64,000 bases of DNA from Blastococcus haudaquaticus. GTDB taxonomy: Bacteria > Actinomycetota > Actinomycetes > Mycobacteriales > Geodermatophilaceae. The position numbers were made by a program, and so were the translations under genes. The stretch covers positions 806,001 through 870,000 of the forward strand of contig NZ_OCNK01000003.1 in the NCBI RefSeq assembly GCF_900230285.1, given 5' to 3'. This document shows, in pieces, positions 40,721-48,706 of the stretch. The notes beneath the pieces were generated by a model. It saw only the letters and a program-made list of their open reading frames with translations. It was not told where the DNA came from and did not search any database. How positions within the stretch are numbered: the first letter of the stretch is position 1; every line of letters starts with the position of its first letter.

Positions 40721-42271
40721 GTGAACGGCGCCCAGGCCCTCATCCGCACCCTCGTCGACGCCGGGGTCGACGTCTGCTTCGCCAACCCCGGGACGTCGGA
40801 GATGCACTTCGTCGCCGCGCTCGACGACGTGCCGGACATGCGTGCGGTGCTCACCCTCTTCGAGGGCGTCGCCACCGGCGCTGCCGACGGGTACGCCCGC
40901 ATGGCCGGGCGCCCGGCGGCCACGCTGCTGCACCTGGGACCGGGCATGGCCAACGGTCTGGCCAACCTGCACAACGCCCGCCGTGGCCGCACCGCCATGG
41001 TCAACGTGGTCGGCGACCACGCGCGCTCGCACAAGCGGCTCGACGCCCCGCTGGAGTCCGACATCGACGCGGTCGCCGGCACCGTCTCCGGCTGGGTCCG
41101 CCGCTCGCTCGACCCGGCGGACGTCGCGGCCGACGCCGCCGACGCGGTGGCTGCCGCCTGCGGGTCCCCCGGCACGATCGCGACCCTGATCCTGCCGGCG
41201 GACGTGTCGTGGGAGGACGGTGCCGAGGTGGCGCCGCCGGTGCCCGGCCGGCCCGCGCCGCGGGTCGCGCCGTCGGTGGTCGACGACGTCGCCGCGGTGC
41301 TGGCCTCGGGTGAGCCGGCGGTGCTCCTCCTGGGCGGAGACGCGATGACCGAGGCGGGCCAGCTGGCGGCGGCCCGGGTGACCGCCGGTACGGGTGCCCG
41401 GCTGATGTCGGAGACCTTTCCGCCGCGGGCCGCCCGTGGCGCGGGGCTGCCGGACCTGACCCGGCTGCCGTACCCGCCGGAGATGGCGATCGCCGCGCTG
41501 GCCGGCACGAAGCACCTGGTGCTCGCCGGCGGGACGTCGCCCGTGCACTTCTTCGCCTACCCGGACGTGCCCGGCACGCCCGTGCCCGACGACTGCACGG
41601 TGCACGTGCTCAGCGCGCCGGGGGAGGACGCCGTCGCGGCACTGGAGGCGCTGGCCGAGCGGGCGGCCCCGGACGCCGAGCCGGTGCTGCTCGAGGCGGA
41701 GCGGCCGGAGCTGCCGAGCGGGCCGCTGACCCCGCGCAGCATGGCGGCGGTCATCGGCGCCCTGCTGCCCGAGCGGGCCATCGTGGTCGACGAGGCGCTC
41801 ACCTCAGGCGTCGGCCTCAGCGAGCTCACCTCGGGCGCGCCCCGGCACGACTGGCTCCCCCTGACCGGCGGTGCGATCGGCGACGGGCTGCCCATGGCGC
41901 TGGGCGCGGCGGTCGCCTGCCCGGACCGGCCGGTCATCGGCATCCAGGCCGACGGCAGCGCGATGTACACGATCTCCGCGCTGTGGAGCTACGCCCGCGA
42001 GCAGCTCGACATCACCACGATCATCTGCGACAACGGCTCGTACGCAATCCTGCAGCACGAGCTGTCGCGGGTCGGGGCGGCCAGCGACGGGAAGCGGGCC
42101 AAGCAGCTGCTCGACCTCGGGGGACCGGGGCTGGACTTCGTGGCGCTCGCGACGGGGATGGGCGTGCCGGCGACGAGGGCGACGACGGCGGAGGAGCTCG
42201 CCGAGCAGCTACAGAAGGCGCTCGCCGAACCGGGGCCGCACCTCATCGACGCGGTGCTGCCGCGCGGTTAG
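40721..42271 (+). CDS. Thiamine diphosphate-dependent enzyme (acetolactate synthase / benzoylformate decarboxylase-like)
   Basis: A 516-residue enzyme of the decarboxylase/acetolactate synthase group. Catalytic Glu is in LFEGVATGAADGYARM (about residue 47-62), the centre domain follows, and the ThDP motif runs QADGSAMYTISALWSYAREQLDITTIICDN (about residues 410-440). There is no FAD-binding signature specific for acetolactate synthase, so a decarboxylase or lyase acting on a 2-oxo acid or oxalyl-type substrate is possible. GTG at 40721. It ends at a hairpin convergent with the small MGDKSP gene. Confidence 0.85.
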   Translation: MNGAQALIRTLVDAGVDVCFANPGTSEMHFVAALDDVPDMRAVLTLFEGVATGAADGYARMAGRPAATLLHLGPGMANGLANLHNARRGRTAMVNVVGDHARSHKRLDAPLESDIDAVAGTVSGWVRRSLDPADVAADAADAVAAACGSPGTIATLILPADVSWEDGAEVAPPVPGRPAPRVAPSVVDDVAAVLASGEPAVLLLGGDAMTEAGQLAAARVTAGTGARLMSETFPPRAARGAGLPDLTRLPYPPEMAIAALAGTKHLVLAGGTSPVHFFAYPDVPGTPVPDDCTVHVLSAPGEDAVAALEALAERAAPDAEPVLLEAERPELPSGPLTPRSMAAVIGALLPERAIVVDEALTSGVGLSELTSGAPRHDWLPLTGGAIGDGLPMALGAAVACPDRPVIGIQADGSAMYTISALWSYAREQLDITTIICDNGSYAILQHELSRVGAASDGKRAKQLLDLGGPGLDFVALATGMGVPATRATTAEELAEQLQKALAEPGPHLIDAVLPRG

Positions 42272-42290
42272 CGCCCCGCGGGGGGCCGAC

Positions 42291-42332
42291 GGACGCGGCC
42301 GGCATCCGGCTGAGCCGGCGCCGGTCGCGTCC
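42291..42332. terminator. Bidirectional terminator hairpin
   Basis: GGACGCGGCCGGC (42291-42303) pairs with GCCGGTCGCGTCC (42320-42332) with one G-U wobble. It lies between the convergent ThDP-enzyme and MGDKSP-1 genes. Confidence 0.7.
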
Positions 42333-42338
42333 CTCGGG

Positions 42339-42479
42339 TCAGTGCTTCTTGCCGGTCGTGACGTTGTCCATCTGCGAGCCGGAGCCCGCCTTCGCGGCCT
42401 TCTTCTCGCCGCGCTTCTCCTTGATGGACTTGCCGCTGGCCTTCTTGGTCATCGACTGCCGGGGGGACTTGTCACCCAT
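42339..42479 (-). CDS. Tiny Lys-rich protein MGDKSP-1
   Basis: A 46-residue, very basic protein (MGDKSPRQSMTKKASGKSIK then EKRGEKKAAKAGSGSQMD, ending GKKH). It shares MGDKSP and KSIKEKR with the next gene. Codon use is like the neighbours and the two tandem copies support it being real. No known family or function is recognised; nucleic-acid binding is plausible from charge alone. Confidence 0.72.
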   Translation of the reverse strand: MGDKSPRQSMTKKASGKSIKEKRGEKKAAKAGSGSQMDNVTTGKKH

Positions 42480-42561
42480 GATGTGCGCTCCCTCATCGTG
42501 GACCTGAACGGCTCCGTGGGTCGACGCTACGCGGGCTCCGCGCTCCCTGGGCGTGCCGCGC

Positions 42562-42708
42562 TCAGCGGTGGGTCTTGGCCTCCGCGGCCAGGCGCGCCAT
42601 CTGCGACTCGGTCATCTGTTCCTTCGCCTTGCGCTCGGCCCGCTTCTCCTTGATCGACTTCGCCGACTTCTGCGAGTGGTGCGCGTCGTGCGGTGACTTG
42701 TCGCCCAT
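42562..42708 (-). CDS. Tiny Lys-rich protein MGDKSP-2
   Basis: A 48-residue paralogue of the 42339 gene (MGDKSPHDAHHSQKSAKSIK then EKRAERKAKEQMTESQMAR), ending with a helical tail. The frame is open further upstream, but the shared MGDKSP start fixes the ATG at 42708. Eighty-two bp separate the two copies. Function unknown. Confidence 0.72.
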   Translation of the reverse strand: MGDKSPHDAHHSQKSAKSIKEKRAERKAKEQMTESQMARLAAEAKTHR

Positions 42709-42829
42709 GGCGGTCTCCGTCGATGAGGGCCGGATCGATGCCGGGACGCTACGCCGGTCCGGGCCGCTGATCGACGGGTCCGATCGCGCTGTCTCCCGCC
42801 GGCCGCGACGTGCCTCTGAGAGGTGACGA

Positions 42830-42852
42830 CGGTCCGGCACCCGGCCGGACCG
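42830..42852. promoter_or_regulatory. 9-bp perfect hairpin in the leader of the 42875 gene
   Basis: CGGTCCGGC and GCCGGACCG flank the loop ACCCG. It sits about 22 bp before the start codon, just upstream of the GGGAGGTGG ribosome-binding site, in the divergent region next to MGDKSP-2. Confidence 0.4.
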
Positions 42853-42874
42853 CTCCCTCGGGAGGTGGCCCGTC

Positions 42875-43183
42875 ATGGCCGGCACCAGCGCACCCGCGTA
42901 CCTGCAGCTGCTCGAGGAGGCCCTGGAGCTGGGCAGGGTCGACGGCCGGTTCGCCGCGGCGTTCGAGCCGGCGACGGCACCACGAGGGGACCGCTGTCTC
43001 GGCCGGACGCCGGAAGAGTTCGCCCGCCTCCTGTGGGAGGACCGGCCCGGCACGCCTCCGGCCGGCCTCGAGCTGAGCGCGCCGCACTGGTACGCCACCG
43101 GCTTCGGCGAGGGGATGGCCGCGGCCGGGGTGGGGCGGACCCGGGCCGGGGGAGCGCTGCTCCACCGGCAGGTCTTCAGCTGA
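42875..43183 (+). CDS. Hypothetical protein
   Basis: A 102-residue soluble protein (MAGTSAPAYLQLLEEALELG), no recognised family. It has a helical N-terminus, then TPEEFARLLWEDRPGTPPAGLELSAPHWYATGFGEGMAAA. There is a single Cys in DRCLGRT and no membrane helix. A strong GGAGGTGG ribosome-binding site precedes the ATG. It is followed 31 bp later by the hydrolase gene. Confidence 0.62.
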   Translation: MAGTSAPAYLQLLEEALELGRVDGRFAAAFEPATAPRGDRCLGRTPEEFARLLWEDRPGTPPAGLELSAPHWYATGFGEGMAAAGVGRTRAGGALLHRQVFS

Positions 43184-43214
43184 CCGGTGCCGCCCGGCCG
43201 GTCATCATCGACGC

Positions 43215-44024
43215 ATGGTCCGGACGGCGTTCGTGGTCGTGGGCGTCGTCGTCGTGGTGCTCGCCCTGATCACCGGCCTGCTGTGGGGGTTCCAGCGGAA
43301 GCTGGTCTACCTGCCCGACGCCGGACCCGTGGGGTCGGCCGACGCGCTCGTCCCGGGCGCGCGGGACGTCGTGCTGCGGACGTCGGACGGCCTCGATCTG
43401 GCCGCCTGGCACGTGCCCGGCCGGTCGCCGGATCTGGTCACGGTGCTCGTCGCCAACGGGAACGGCGGGCACCGCGGGATGCGTGCCCCGCTCGCCCGTG
43501 CCCTCTCGGCCGAGGGCCTCGGGGTCCTGCTGTTCGACTACCGGGGGTACGGCGGCAATCCGGGCGATCCGACGGAGGACGGGCTCGCCCGCGACGTGCG
43601 GGCCGCCCGGTCGTACCTGGTCGAGGAGGCCGGGGTGCGTCCCGACCGGCTGCTCTACTTCGGCGAGAGCCTCGGCGCCGCCGTCGTCACCGAGCTGGCC
43701 ACCGAGCATCCGCCGGCGGGGCTGGTCCTCCGTTCGCCGTTCGTCGACCTCGCGTCGGTGGCGGCCGTGCACTATCCACTCCTGCCGGTGCGGTTCCTGT
43801 TGTGGGACCGGTTCCCGGTGGCGGAGCGGGTCGCGCGGGTCGACGTCCCGACGACGGTCGTCCTCGGCGCCGGCGACACGATCGTGCCGCCGGAGCAGAG
43901 CCGGGCCGTCGCCGATGCCGCGGCGGAGCTGCACCGGCTGGTGGAGGTGCCCGGTGCCGACCACAACGACCCCGTCCTGCTGGACGGCGAGGCGGTGGTC
44001 GAGGCCGTGCTCGAGCTGGCGTGA
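43215..44024 (+). CDS. Membrane-anchored alpha/beta hydrolase
   Basis: A 269-residue protein with an N-terminal membrane helix (AFVVVGVVVVVLALITGLLWGF) and an alpha/beta hydrolase domain of the ABHD12/BEM46 type. The nucleophile is in GESLGAA, the acid in GAGDTIVP and the His in PGADHND; the oxyanion region is ANGNGGHRGMRAPLA. Probably an esterase or lipase-like enzyme on the membrane face. The substrate is unknown. Confidence 0.85.
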   Translation: MVRTAFVVVGVVVVVLALITGLLWGFQRKLVYLPDAGPVGSADALVPGARDVVLRTSDGLDLAAWHVPGRSPDLVTVLVANGNGGHRGMRAPLARALSAEGLGVLLFDYRGYGGNPGDPTEDGLARDVRAARSYLVEEAGVRPDRLLYFGESLGAAVVTELATEHPPAGLVLRSPFVDLASVAAVHYPLLPVRFLLWDRFPVAERVARVDVPTTVVLGAGDTIVPPEQSRAVADAAAELHRLVEVPGADHNDPVLLDGEAVVEAVLELA

Positions 44025-44060
44025 GCCCCATGCGCCGGCCGGATCGCCCGAGCCGACCGC

Positions 44061-44717
44061 TCAGCTCGCCGTCACCAGGCCGGCCCGCCACGCCATCGCC
44101 ACCAGCTGGGCCCGGTCGCGGGCGGCCAGCTTGGTCAGCACGCGACCTACATGGGTGCGTGCGGTCGCCGGGCTCATGTGCAGCTCCCGCCCGATCTCGT
44201 CGTTCGAGAGCCCCTTCGCCACCGCGACGAGCACCTCGCGCTCGCGGTCGGTCAGGTGCTGGAGCAGGCTCGAGTCGGTCGGCGGGGGAGCGTGCAGCGC
44301 GGCGGCCAGCACGCTGCGGGTGACGGCGGGATCGAGGACCGCCTCGCCCGCGGCGGCGGCGCGCACTGCACTGCGCAGGGCCTCGGGTTCGGCGTCCTTG
44401 AGCAGGAAGCCGCTGGCGCCCGCCCGCAGCGCGCCGAACACCAGCTCGTCGTCGTCGAAGGTGGTCAGCGCGAGCACGGCGACGCCGCCGAGAGCCGGGT
44501 CGGCGACGATCCGCCGGGTGGCCTCGATGCCGTCGAGCACCGGCATCCGCAGGTCCATGAGGACGACGTCGACGTCGCGAGCCACCCGCAGGCGGTCCAG
44601 CGCCGCGCGCCCGTCGCCGGCCTCCCCGGCGACCTCCAGCCCGTCCCCGCGCTCCAGCACCGCGCGGATGCCGGCCCGGACCAGTGGCTGGTCGTCGACC
44701 ACGAGCACCCGGATCAC
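44061..44717 (-). CDS. NarL/LuxR-type two-component response regulator
   Basis: A 218-residue regulator. The receiver domain has VVDDQPLVRAGIRAVL, phospho-acceptor Asp in VVLMDLRMPVLDG (about residue 54) and LLKDAEPEAL. The C-terminal LuxR helix-turn-helix reads LTDREREVLVAVAKGLSNDEIGREL then SPATARTHVGRVL. The start (GTG) overlaps the kinase stop by 4 bases. The likely target is the divergent MMPL exporter, from position. Confidence 0.92.
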   Translation of the reverse strand: MIRVLVVDDQPLVRAGIRAVLERGDGLEVAGEAGDGRAALDRLRVARDVDVVLMDLRMPVLDGIEATRRIVADPALGGVAVLALTTFDDDELVFGALRAGASGFLLKDAEPEALRSAVRAAAAGEAVLDPAVTRSVLAAALHAPPPTDSSLLQHLTDREREVLVAVAKGLSNDEIGRELHMSPATARTHVGRVLTKLAARDRAQLVAMAWRAGLVTAS

Positions 44718-45898
44718 GGCAGCGCGCCGACCCGCAGTGGGGTCACCGGCAAAACTGCGGTCACCGGCAGCACTGCGGTCATGGCGAAACCGCCGCCGTC
44801 CCGGTTGCCCGCCGTCAGGCGGCCGCCCAGCAGCGCCACCCGCTCGCGCATCCCCTGGAGCCCGTGCCCGGGGGTGCCGGTGCCCGGGTCGCCGGCGCCG
44901 TCGTCCGCCACGGTGACGGTGAGGTCGGCCGGGCCGTGCTCCACCGTCACGGTGGCGGACCGGGCGTGCGCGTGCCGGAGCACGTTGGTCAGCGACTCCT
45001 GCACCAGCCGGTGCACCGTGGCCTCGACGGCCGGGGGCAGCGGGCGCTCCTCACCCCGCACGTCGAGTCGGACGTCCAGGCCGGTCGACGCCGTCGCCGC
45101 GACCAGGTCGGCAAGATCGGCCATCCCGGCCGCCGGCTCGACGCTCGTGGCGTCGTCGCCCCGGAGCAGGCCCACGGTGTCGCCGAGGTGGTGCAGCGCG
45201 TCCCGGCTCACGGTGCGGATGGTCTCCAGCGACCGGCGGGCGGCCGCCGGGTCGTCGTCCAGCGACTCGGCGGCGACAGCGGCGTGCAGGGTGACGACGG
45301 CGACGGCGTGGCCCAGCAGGTCGTGCACGTCCCGGGCGATACGCATCCGCTCGTCGGCGACCCGCCGTTGCGCCTCGGCCTCGCGCTCGTGCTCGGCCAG
45401 CCGGAGCCGCTGGTCGAGCTCGGCCTGCCAGCCCCGGCGGGACCGGACGGCGTCGCCGAGCGCCAGCACCGCGGCCAGCAGCGCCAGGGAGAGCGCGCCG
45501 TCGTACCCGATGACGACCCCGGGGTTCTCGTCCCGCTCGCCGCCGAGCAGCCGGAACAGGGTGGACAGCAGGAGGCCGGAGCCGCCCACCAGCGCCCCCA
45601 GCCGTGCCCGGCCGGCCTGGGCGACGATGAACAGCGCAGGGGCGAGCGGGAGCACGAGCCCGATCGCGGCGTAGCCGGTCAGGTAGTAGCCGAAGAGCAG
45701 CGTGATGCTCAGTGCCAGCGCCGGCACGGGGGCTCGGCGGGCGAACAGCATCGGCAGCCCGACGACGACCACGAGGGCGAACGCGAGGGCGTCGGGAGGC
45801 CGCGCCTCGGCCTCGAGGTGGCCGGCCAGCGCGGCCCAGGCCGGCAGCACGGACGCGAACACCAGTGCGACGTCGACTCGCCCCGGGCGCCAGGTCAT
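44714..45898 (-). CDS. Two-component sensor histidine kinase (HisKA_3, DesK-type)
   Basis: A 394-residue kinase. The N-terminal half has about five membrane helices and no large extracytoplasmic loop, suggesting it senses the membrane. The phospho-acceptor His is in RIARDVHDLLGHAVAVV (about residue 190), and the ATP domain has VQESLTNVLRHAHA and DDGAGDPGTGTPGHGLQGMRERV. The C-terminus carries a duplicated six-residue unit (VLPVTAVLPVT) from an 18-bp tandem repeat. It is coupled to its response regulator. Confidence 0.92.
   Translation of the reverse strand: MTWRPGRVDVALVFASVLPAWAALAGHLEAEARPPDALAFALVVVVGLPMLFARRAPVPALALSITLLFGYYLTGYAAIGLVLPLAPALFIVAQAGRARLGALVGGSGLLLSTLFRLLGGERDENPGVVIGYDGALSLALLAAVLALGDAVRSRRGWQAELDQRLRLAEHEREAEAQRRVADERMRIARDVHDLLGHAVAVVTLHAAVAAESLDDDPAAARRSLETIRTVSRDALHHLGDTVGLLRGDDATSVEPAAGMADLADLVAATASTGLDVRLDVRGEERPLPPAVEATVHRLVQESLTNVLRHAHARSATVTVEHGPADLTVTVADDGAGDPGTGTPGHGLQGMRERVALLGGRLTAGNRDGGGFAMTAVLPVTAVLPVTPLRVGALP
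44741..44776. repeat. 18-bp in-frame tandem repeat (two units)
   Basis: GGTCACCGGC-AAAACTGC and GGTCACCGGC-AGCACTGC follow each other inside the 3' end of the kinase gene. They differ at two positions and encode the repeated VLPVTA. Confidence 0.7.
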
Positions 45899-45961
45899 GC
45901 CGGGAGGCTAGGGCGTTCCGGCGGTACCGGGAATCCACGCGACGACGTAGCCGTGCCGTCC

Positions 45962-45973
45962 CGGCGTACGCCG
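45962..45973. promoter_or_regulatory. 12-bp palindrome in the kinase/MMPL divergent region
   Basis: CGGCGTACGCCG is a perfect palindrome in the 172-bp gap between the divergent kinase and MMPL genes. It is a candidate site for the NarL-type regulator; no further proof in sequence. Confidence 0.4.
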
Positions 45974-46070
45974 AGATCCGTAGCGGAGTCGGTCCGTGCG
46001 GCGGACGCCCTGTCGCTCCGGCGTTCCTAGCGTCCTCGGCGTCCTGTCCGGTCAGCCGTCTGGAGACACC

Positions 46071-48242
46071 GTGCTCGCCTCCCTCGCCCGATCCTGCGTC
46101 CGCGCGCGCTGGCTGGTCACGGCCGCGTGGATCACCACCGTCGTCGTCCTGTCGGTGCTCGCCGGCGCCTTCGCCGGCCCGACCAGCGACGACTTCTCGC
46201 TGCCGGGTTCCGAGAGCCAGCGCGCCGCCGACCTGCTGGCCGACGCCGGCTTCACCGCCCGGTCGGGCACCCAGGCGCAGGTCGTGCTGCACGCCGAGGA
46301 CGGCGTGGACACCGCTGCGACACGGGACGCGGTCGAGGACCTCGCCACCGGCATCCCCCGCGAGCTGCCCGGGGCCGAGGTGACCAGCCCGTTCGACCCG
46401 GGCGGTGAGCGGCAGATCGCCCCTGGCGGGGACATCGCCTACCTGCAGGTCGACCTGCCGCTGAAGGACCAGGTCGAGGTGGCCGACGCCGTGGACCGGC
46501 TGGAGGAGCTGCGGGACGACGTCGACGTGCCCGGACTGCAGGTCGAGATCGGCCTGCCGTCGGCGGAGGAGTCCAGCGGCCCGCCGGCCGAGGTGTTCGG
46601 CGTCCTGGCGGCAGCAGTCATCCTGCTCATCGCGTTCGGCTCGTTCGTGGCGATGCTGCTGCCGCTGCTGGTCGGGGTGCTCGGGGCGCTGGGAGGGGTG
46701 GCGGCGATCGAGCTGGCCGCCCACGGAATCGACGTGCCCAGCTATGCCGCCGCTGCCGCCGGGATGATCGCGATCGGGGTCGGCGTCGACTACGCGCTCC
46801 TCGTCGTCACCCGCTTCCGGGAGGCGCTGCGCGACGGGCTGCCGGTGCCCGAGGCCGTCGCCCTGGCGCAGCACACGGCGGGCCGGTCGGTGCTCTTCGC
46901 GGGCATCACGGTGGTCATCGCCTCGCTCGGCCTGGTCCTCATGGGCATGGAGCTGATCACCGGCATGGCGATCGGCATCGCGGCGTCGGTGCTGGTCACG
47001 ATGCTCGGCGCGGTGACGCTGCTGCCGGCCCTCCTCGGGATCGTCGGTCCGCGCCTCCAGCGGGCCCAGGGCCGGCCGCGCCGGTTCGGCCGGCGCGATC
47101 GCTCCGGGGCGGCGGCCGAGCGGTGGTCGCGCTCGGTGCAGCGTCGTCCGCTGGTCTTCGCGGTGGCTGCGCTCGGCACGCTGCTGGTGCTGGCCATCCC
47201 GGTGCTCGACCTGCGCCTCGGCTTCAGCGACGCGGGCACGCTGTCGGAGGAGAGCAGCGCCCGCAAGGCCTACGACCTGGTCGCCGAGGGCTTCGGTCCG
47301 GGGGTGAACGGGCCGTTCGTCGTGGCCGTCGACGCGCCCTCCGGCACGGCGGGGCCGGCGGCGGAGGAGCTCGCCCAGGCATTCGCCGCCGACCCGGGCG
47401 TGGCGTCGGTGAGCCCGGCGATGCTCTCCGAGGACGGCGGCACCGCGGTGCTGCAGGTCGTGCCGACCTCCGCGCCACGCGACGAGGCGACCGCCGACCT
47501 GGTGCACCGGCTGCGCGACGACGCCGTTCCGCCGGTGGTGGACGGCACGGGCGCGGAGGTGGCCATCGGCGGTGCGCAGCCGGCGGCGATCGACTTCGCC
47601 GACTACACCGCCGAGCGGCTGCCGCTGTTCCTCGCCGTCGTCCTCGGCCTGTCGTTCCTGCTGCTGACCGTGGTGTTCCGCGGCCTGCTCGTGGCACTCA
47701 AGGCGGTGGTGGTGAACCTGCTGTCGATCGGTGCGGCGTTCGGTGCGCTGGTCGCCGTCTTCCAGTGGGGCTGGCTGACCGACCTGCTCGGCATCGAGGG
47801 GGTGGGGCCGATCGAGGCGTGGGTGCCGATGCTGCTCATCGCGATCGTGTTCGGCTTGTCGATGGACTACGAGGTCTTCCTGCTGTCGCGGATCCGGGAG
47901 GAGTACGACCGCACCGGCGACAACGCGACCTCGGTCGCGACCGGGCTGGCGCGGACGGCTCGGGTGATCACCGCGGCCGCTGCGATCATGGTGTGCGTCT
48001 TCGGCAGCTTCGTCCTGGGCTCCGATCGGGACCTGCAGCTGTTCGGCTTCGGCCTCGCGGTGGCGGTGCTGATCGACGCGACGCTGGTCCGGATGGTGCT
48101 GGTGCCGGCGACCATGGAGTTGCTGGGCAGGGCGAACTGGTGGCTGCCCGCGTGGCTGGACCGGCGGCTACCGCACCTGACGGTCGAGGGCTCGGTGAGC
48201 CTGCCGCGGGAGCCGGAGCGGGTGCCGGCCGGCGCGCGGTAG
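46071..48242 (+). CDS. MMPL family RND-type exporter
   Basis: A 723-residue transporter with the MMPL duplicated layout: one N-terminal helix, a large external loop, then a bundle of helices, repeated. Signature segments are AAGMIAIGVGVDYALLVVTRFREAL in the first half and IAIVFGLSMDYEVFLLSRIREEYDR in the second. The Asp/Tyr pairs of the proton relay are seen in GVDYALL and SMDYEVFL. Substrates of the family are lipids or drugs. GTG at 46071 is preceded by TGGAGACACC. Probably controlled by the divergent two-component system. Confidence 0.92.
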   Translation: MLASLARSCVRARWLVTAAWITTVVVLSVLAGAFAGPTSDDFSLPGSESQRAADLLADAGFTARSGTQAQVVLHAEDGVDTAATRDAVEDLATGIPRELPGAEVTSPFDPGGERQIAPGGDIAYLQVDLPLKDQVEVADAVDRLEELRDDVDVPGLQVEIGLPSAEESSGPPAEVFGVLAAAVILLIAFGSFVAMLLPLLVGVLGALGGVAAIELAAHGIDVPSYAAAAAGMIAIGVGVDYALLVVTRFREALRDGLPVPEAVALAQHTAGRSVLFAGITVVIASLGLVLMGMELITGMAIGIAASVLVTMLGAVTLLPALLGIVGPRLQRAQGRPRRFGRRDRSGAAAERWSRSVQRRPLVFAVAALGTLLVLAIPVLDLRLGFSDAGTLSEESSARKAYDLVAEGFGPGVNGPFVVAVDAPSGTAGPAAEELAQAFAADPGVASVSPAMLSEDGGTAVLQVVPTSAPRDEATADLVHRLRDDAVPPVVDGTGAEVAIGGAQPAAIDFADYTAERLPLFLAVVLGLSFLLLTVVFRGLLVALKAVVVNLLSIGAAFGALVAVFQWGWLTDLLGIEGVGPIEAWVPMLLIAIVFGLSMDYEVFLLSRIREEYDRTGDNATSVATGLARTARVITAAAAIMVCVFGSFVLGSDRDLQLFGFGLAVAVLIDATLVRMVLVPATMELLGRANWWLPAWLDRRLPHLTVEGSVSLPREPERVPAGAR

Positions 48243-48247
48243 CGGCG

Positions 48248-48460
48248 TCAGCCGGCGATGCGGGTGCACTCCTCGCACCGGCCGGCGCCGGACGGGGCTG
48301 CCCAGTCCTGTCCGGCGCGGACGGTCACCAGCACGCCGCACACCGACTGGTCGAGGCCGTCGACGACCGGGCGGGCGACGGCGTGGCTGAGCCTCGCGGC
48401 GCCCGGAAGGTGGGCCGCCGAGGTGGCGTAGGTGCTCGTCGCGTGCAGGGTCGCCGTCAT
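48248..48460 (-). CDS. Hypothetical small protein
   Basis: A 70-residue soluble protein (MTATLHATSTYATSAAHLPG) ending AGRCEECTRIAG, with a CEEC pair and one more Cys in QSVCGVL. This could bind a metal but no family is recognised. It is convergent with the MMPL gene, 5 bp between stops. Support is moderate and comes from codon use and position. Confidence 0.5.
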   Translation of the reverse strand: MTATLHATSTYATSAAHLPGAARLSHAVARPVVDGLDQSVCGVLVTVRAGQDWAAPSGAGRCEECTRIAG

Positions 48461-48706
48461 GGACGAGAGCGTGCCCGAGACATGTGACGATCTGACTGCG
48501 GTGATGCGTTGATCCCGCGATGATCCGTCCCTCGACCGGCTCCGGCCGGGGCGCCGGCCTCTGCGCGCCGTTCACCTGACCGGGTGGACCTGCCTCCTCC
48601 AGGCGCTGCTTTGTCCACAGAACGGCTGATCCGGCGCCCGCGGACTGATCCGTTTCCATACAGTCCGGCTGTTCCGTCATGATCGACCGGGCTCGACGGG
48701 GGTGCC
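48461..48706 (+). promoter_or_regulatory. Promoter region of the tad operon
   Basis: A 246-bp divergent gap. It has lower GC patches near 48600-48690 (TTTGTCCACAG, CCGTTTCCATACAG) where a promoter would fit. TGATCCG occurs three times (about 48521, 48629, 48645). No gene is seen. Confidence 0.35.

Noticed and set aside
42709-43098. N-terminal extension of the MGDKSP-2 frame
   Set aside because: The paralogue at 42339 begins exactly at MGDKSP, and the extension runs antisense to the 42875 gene.
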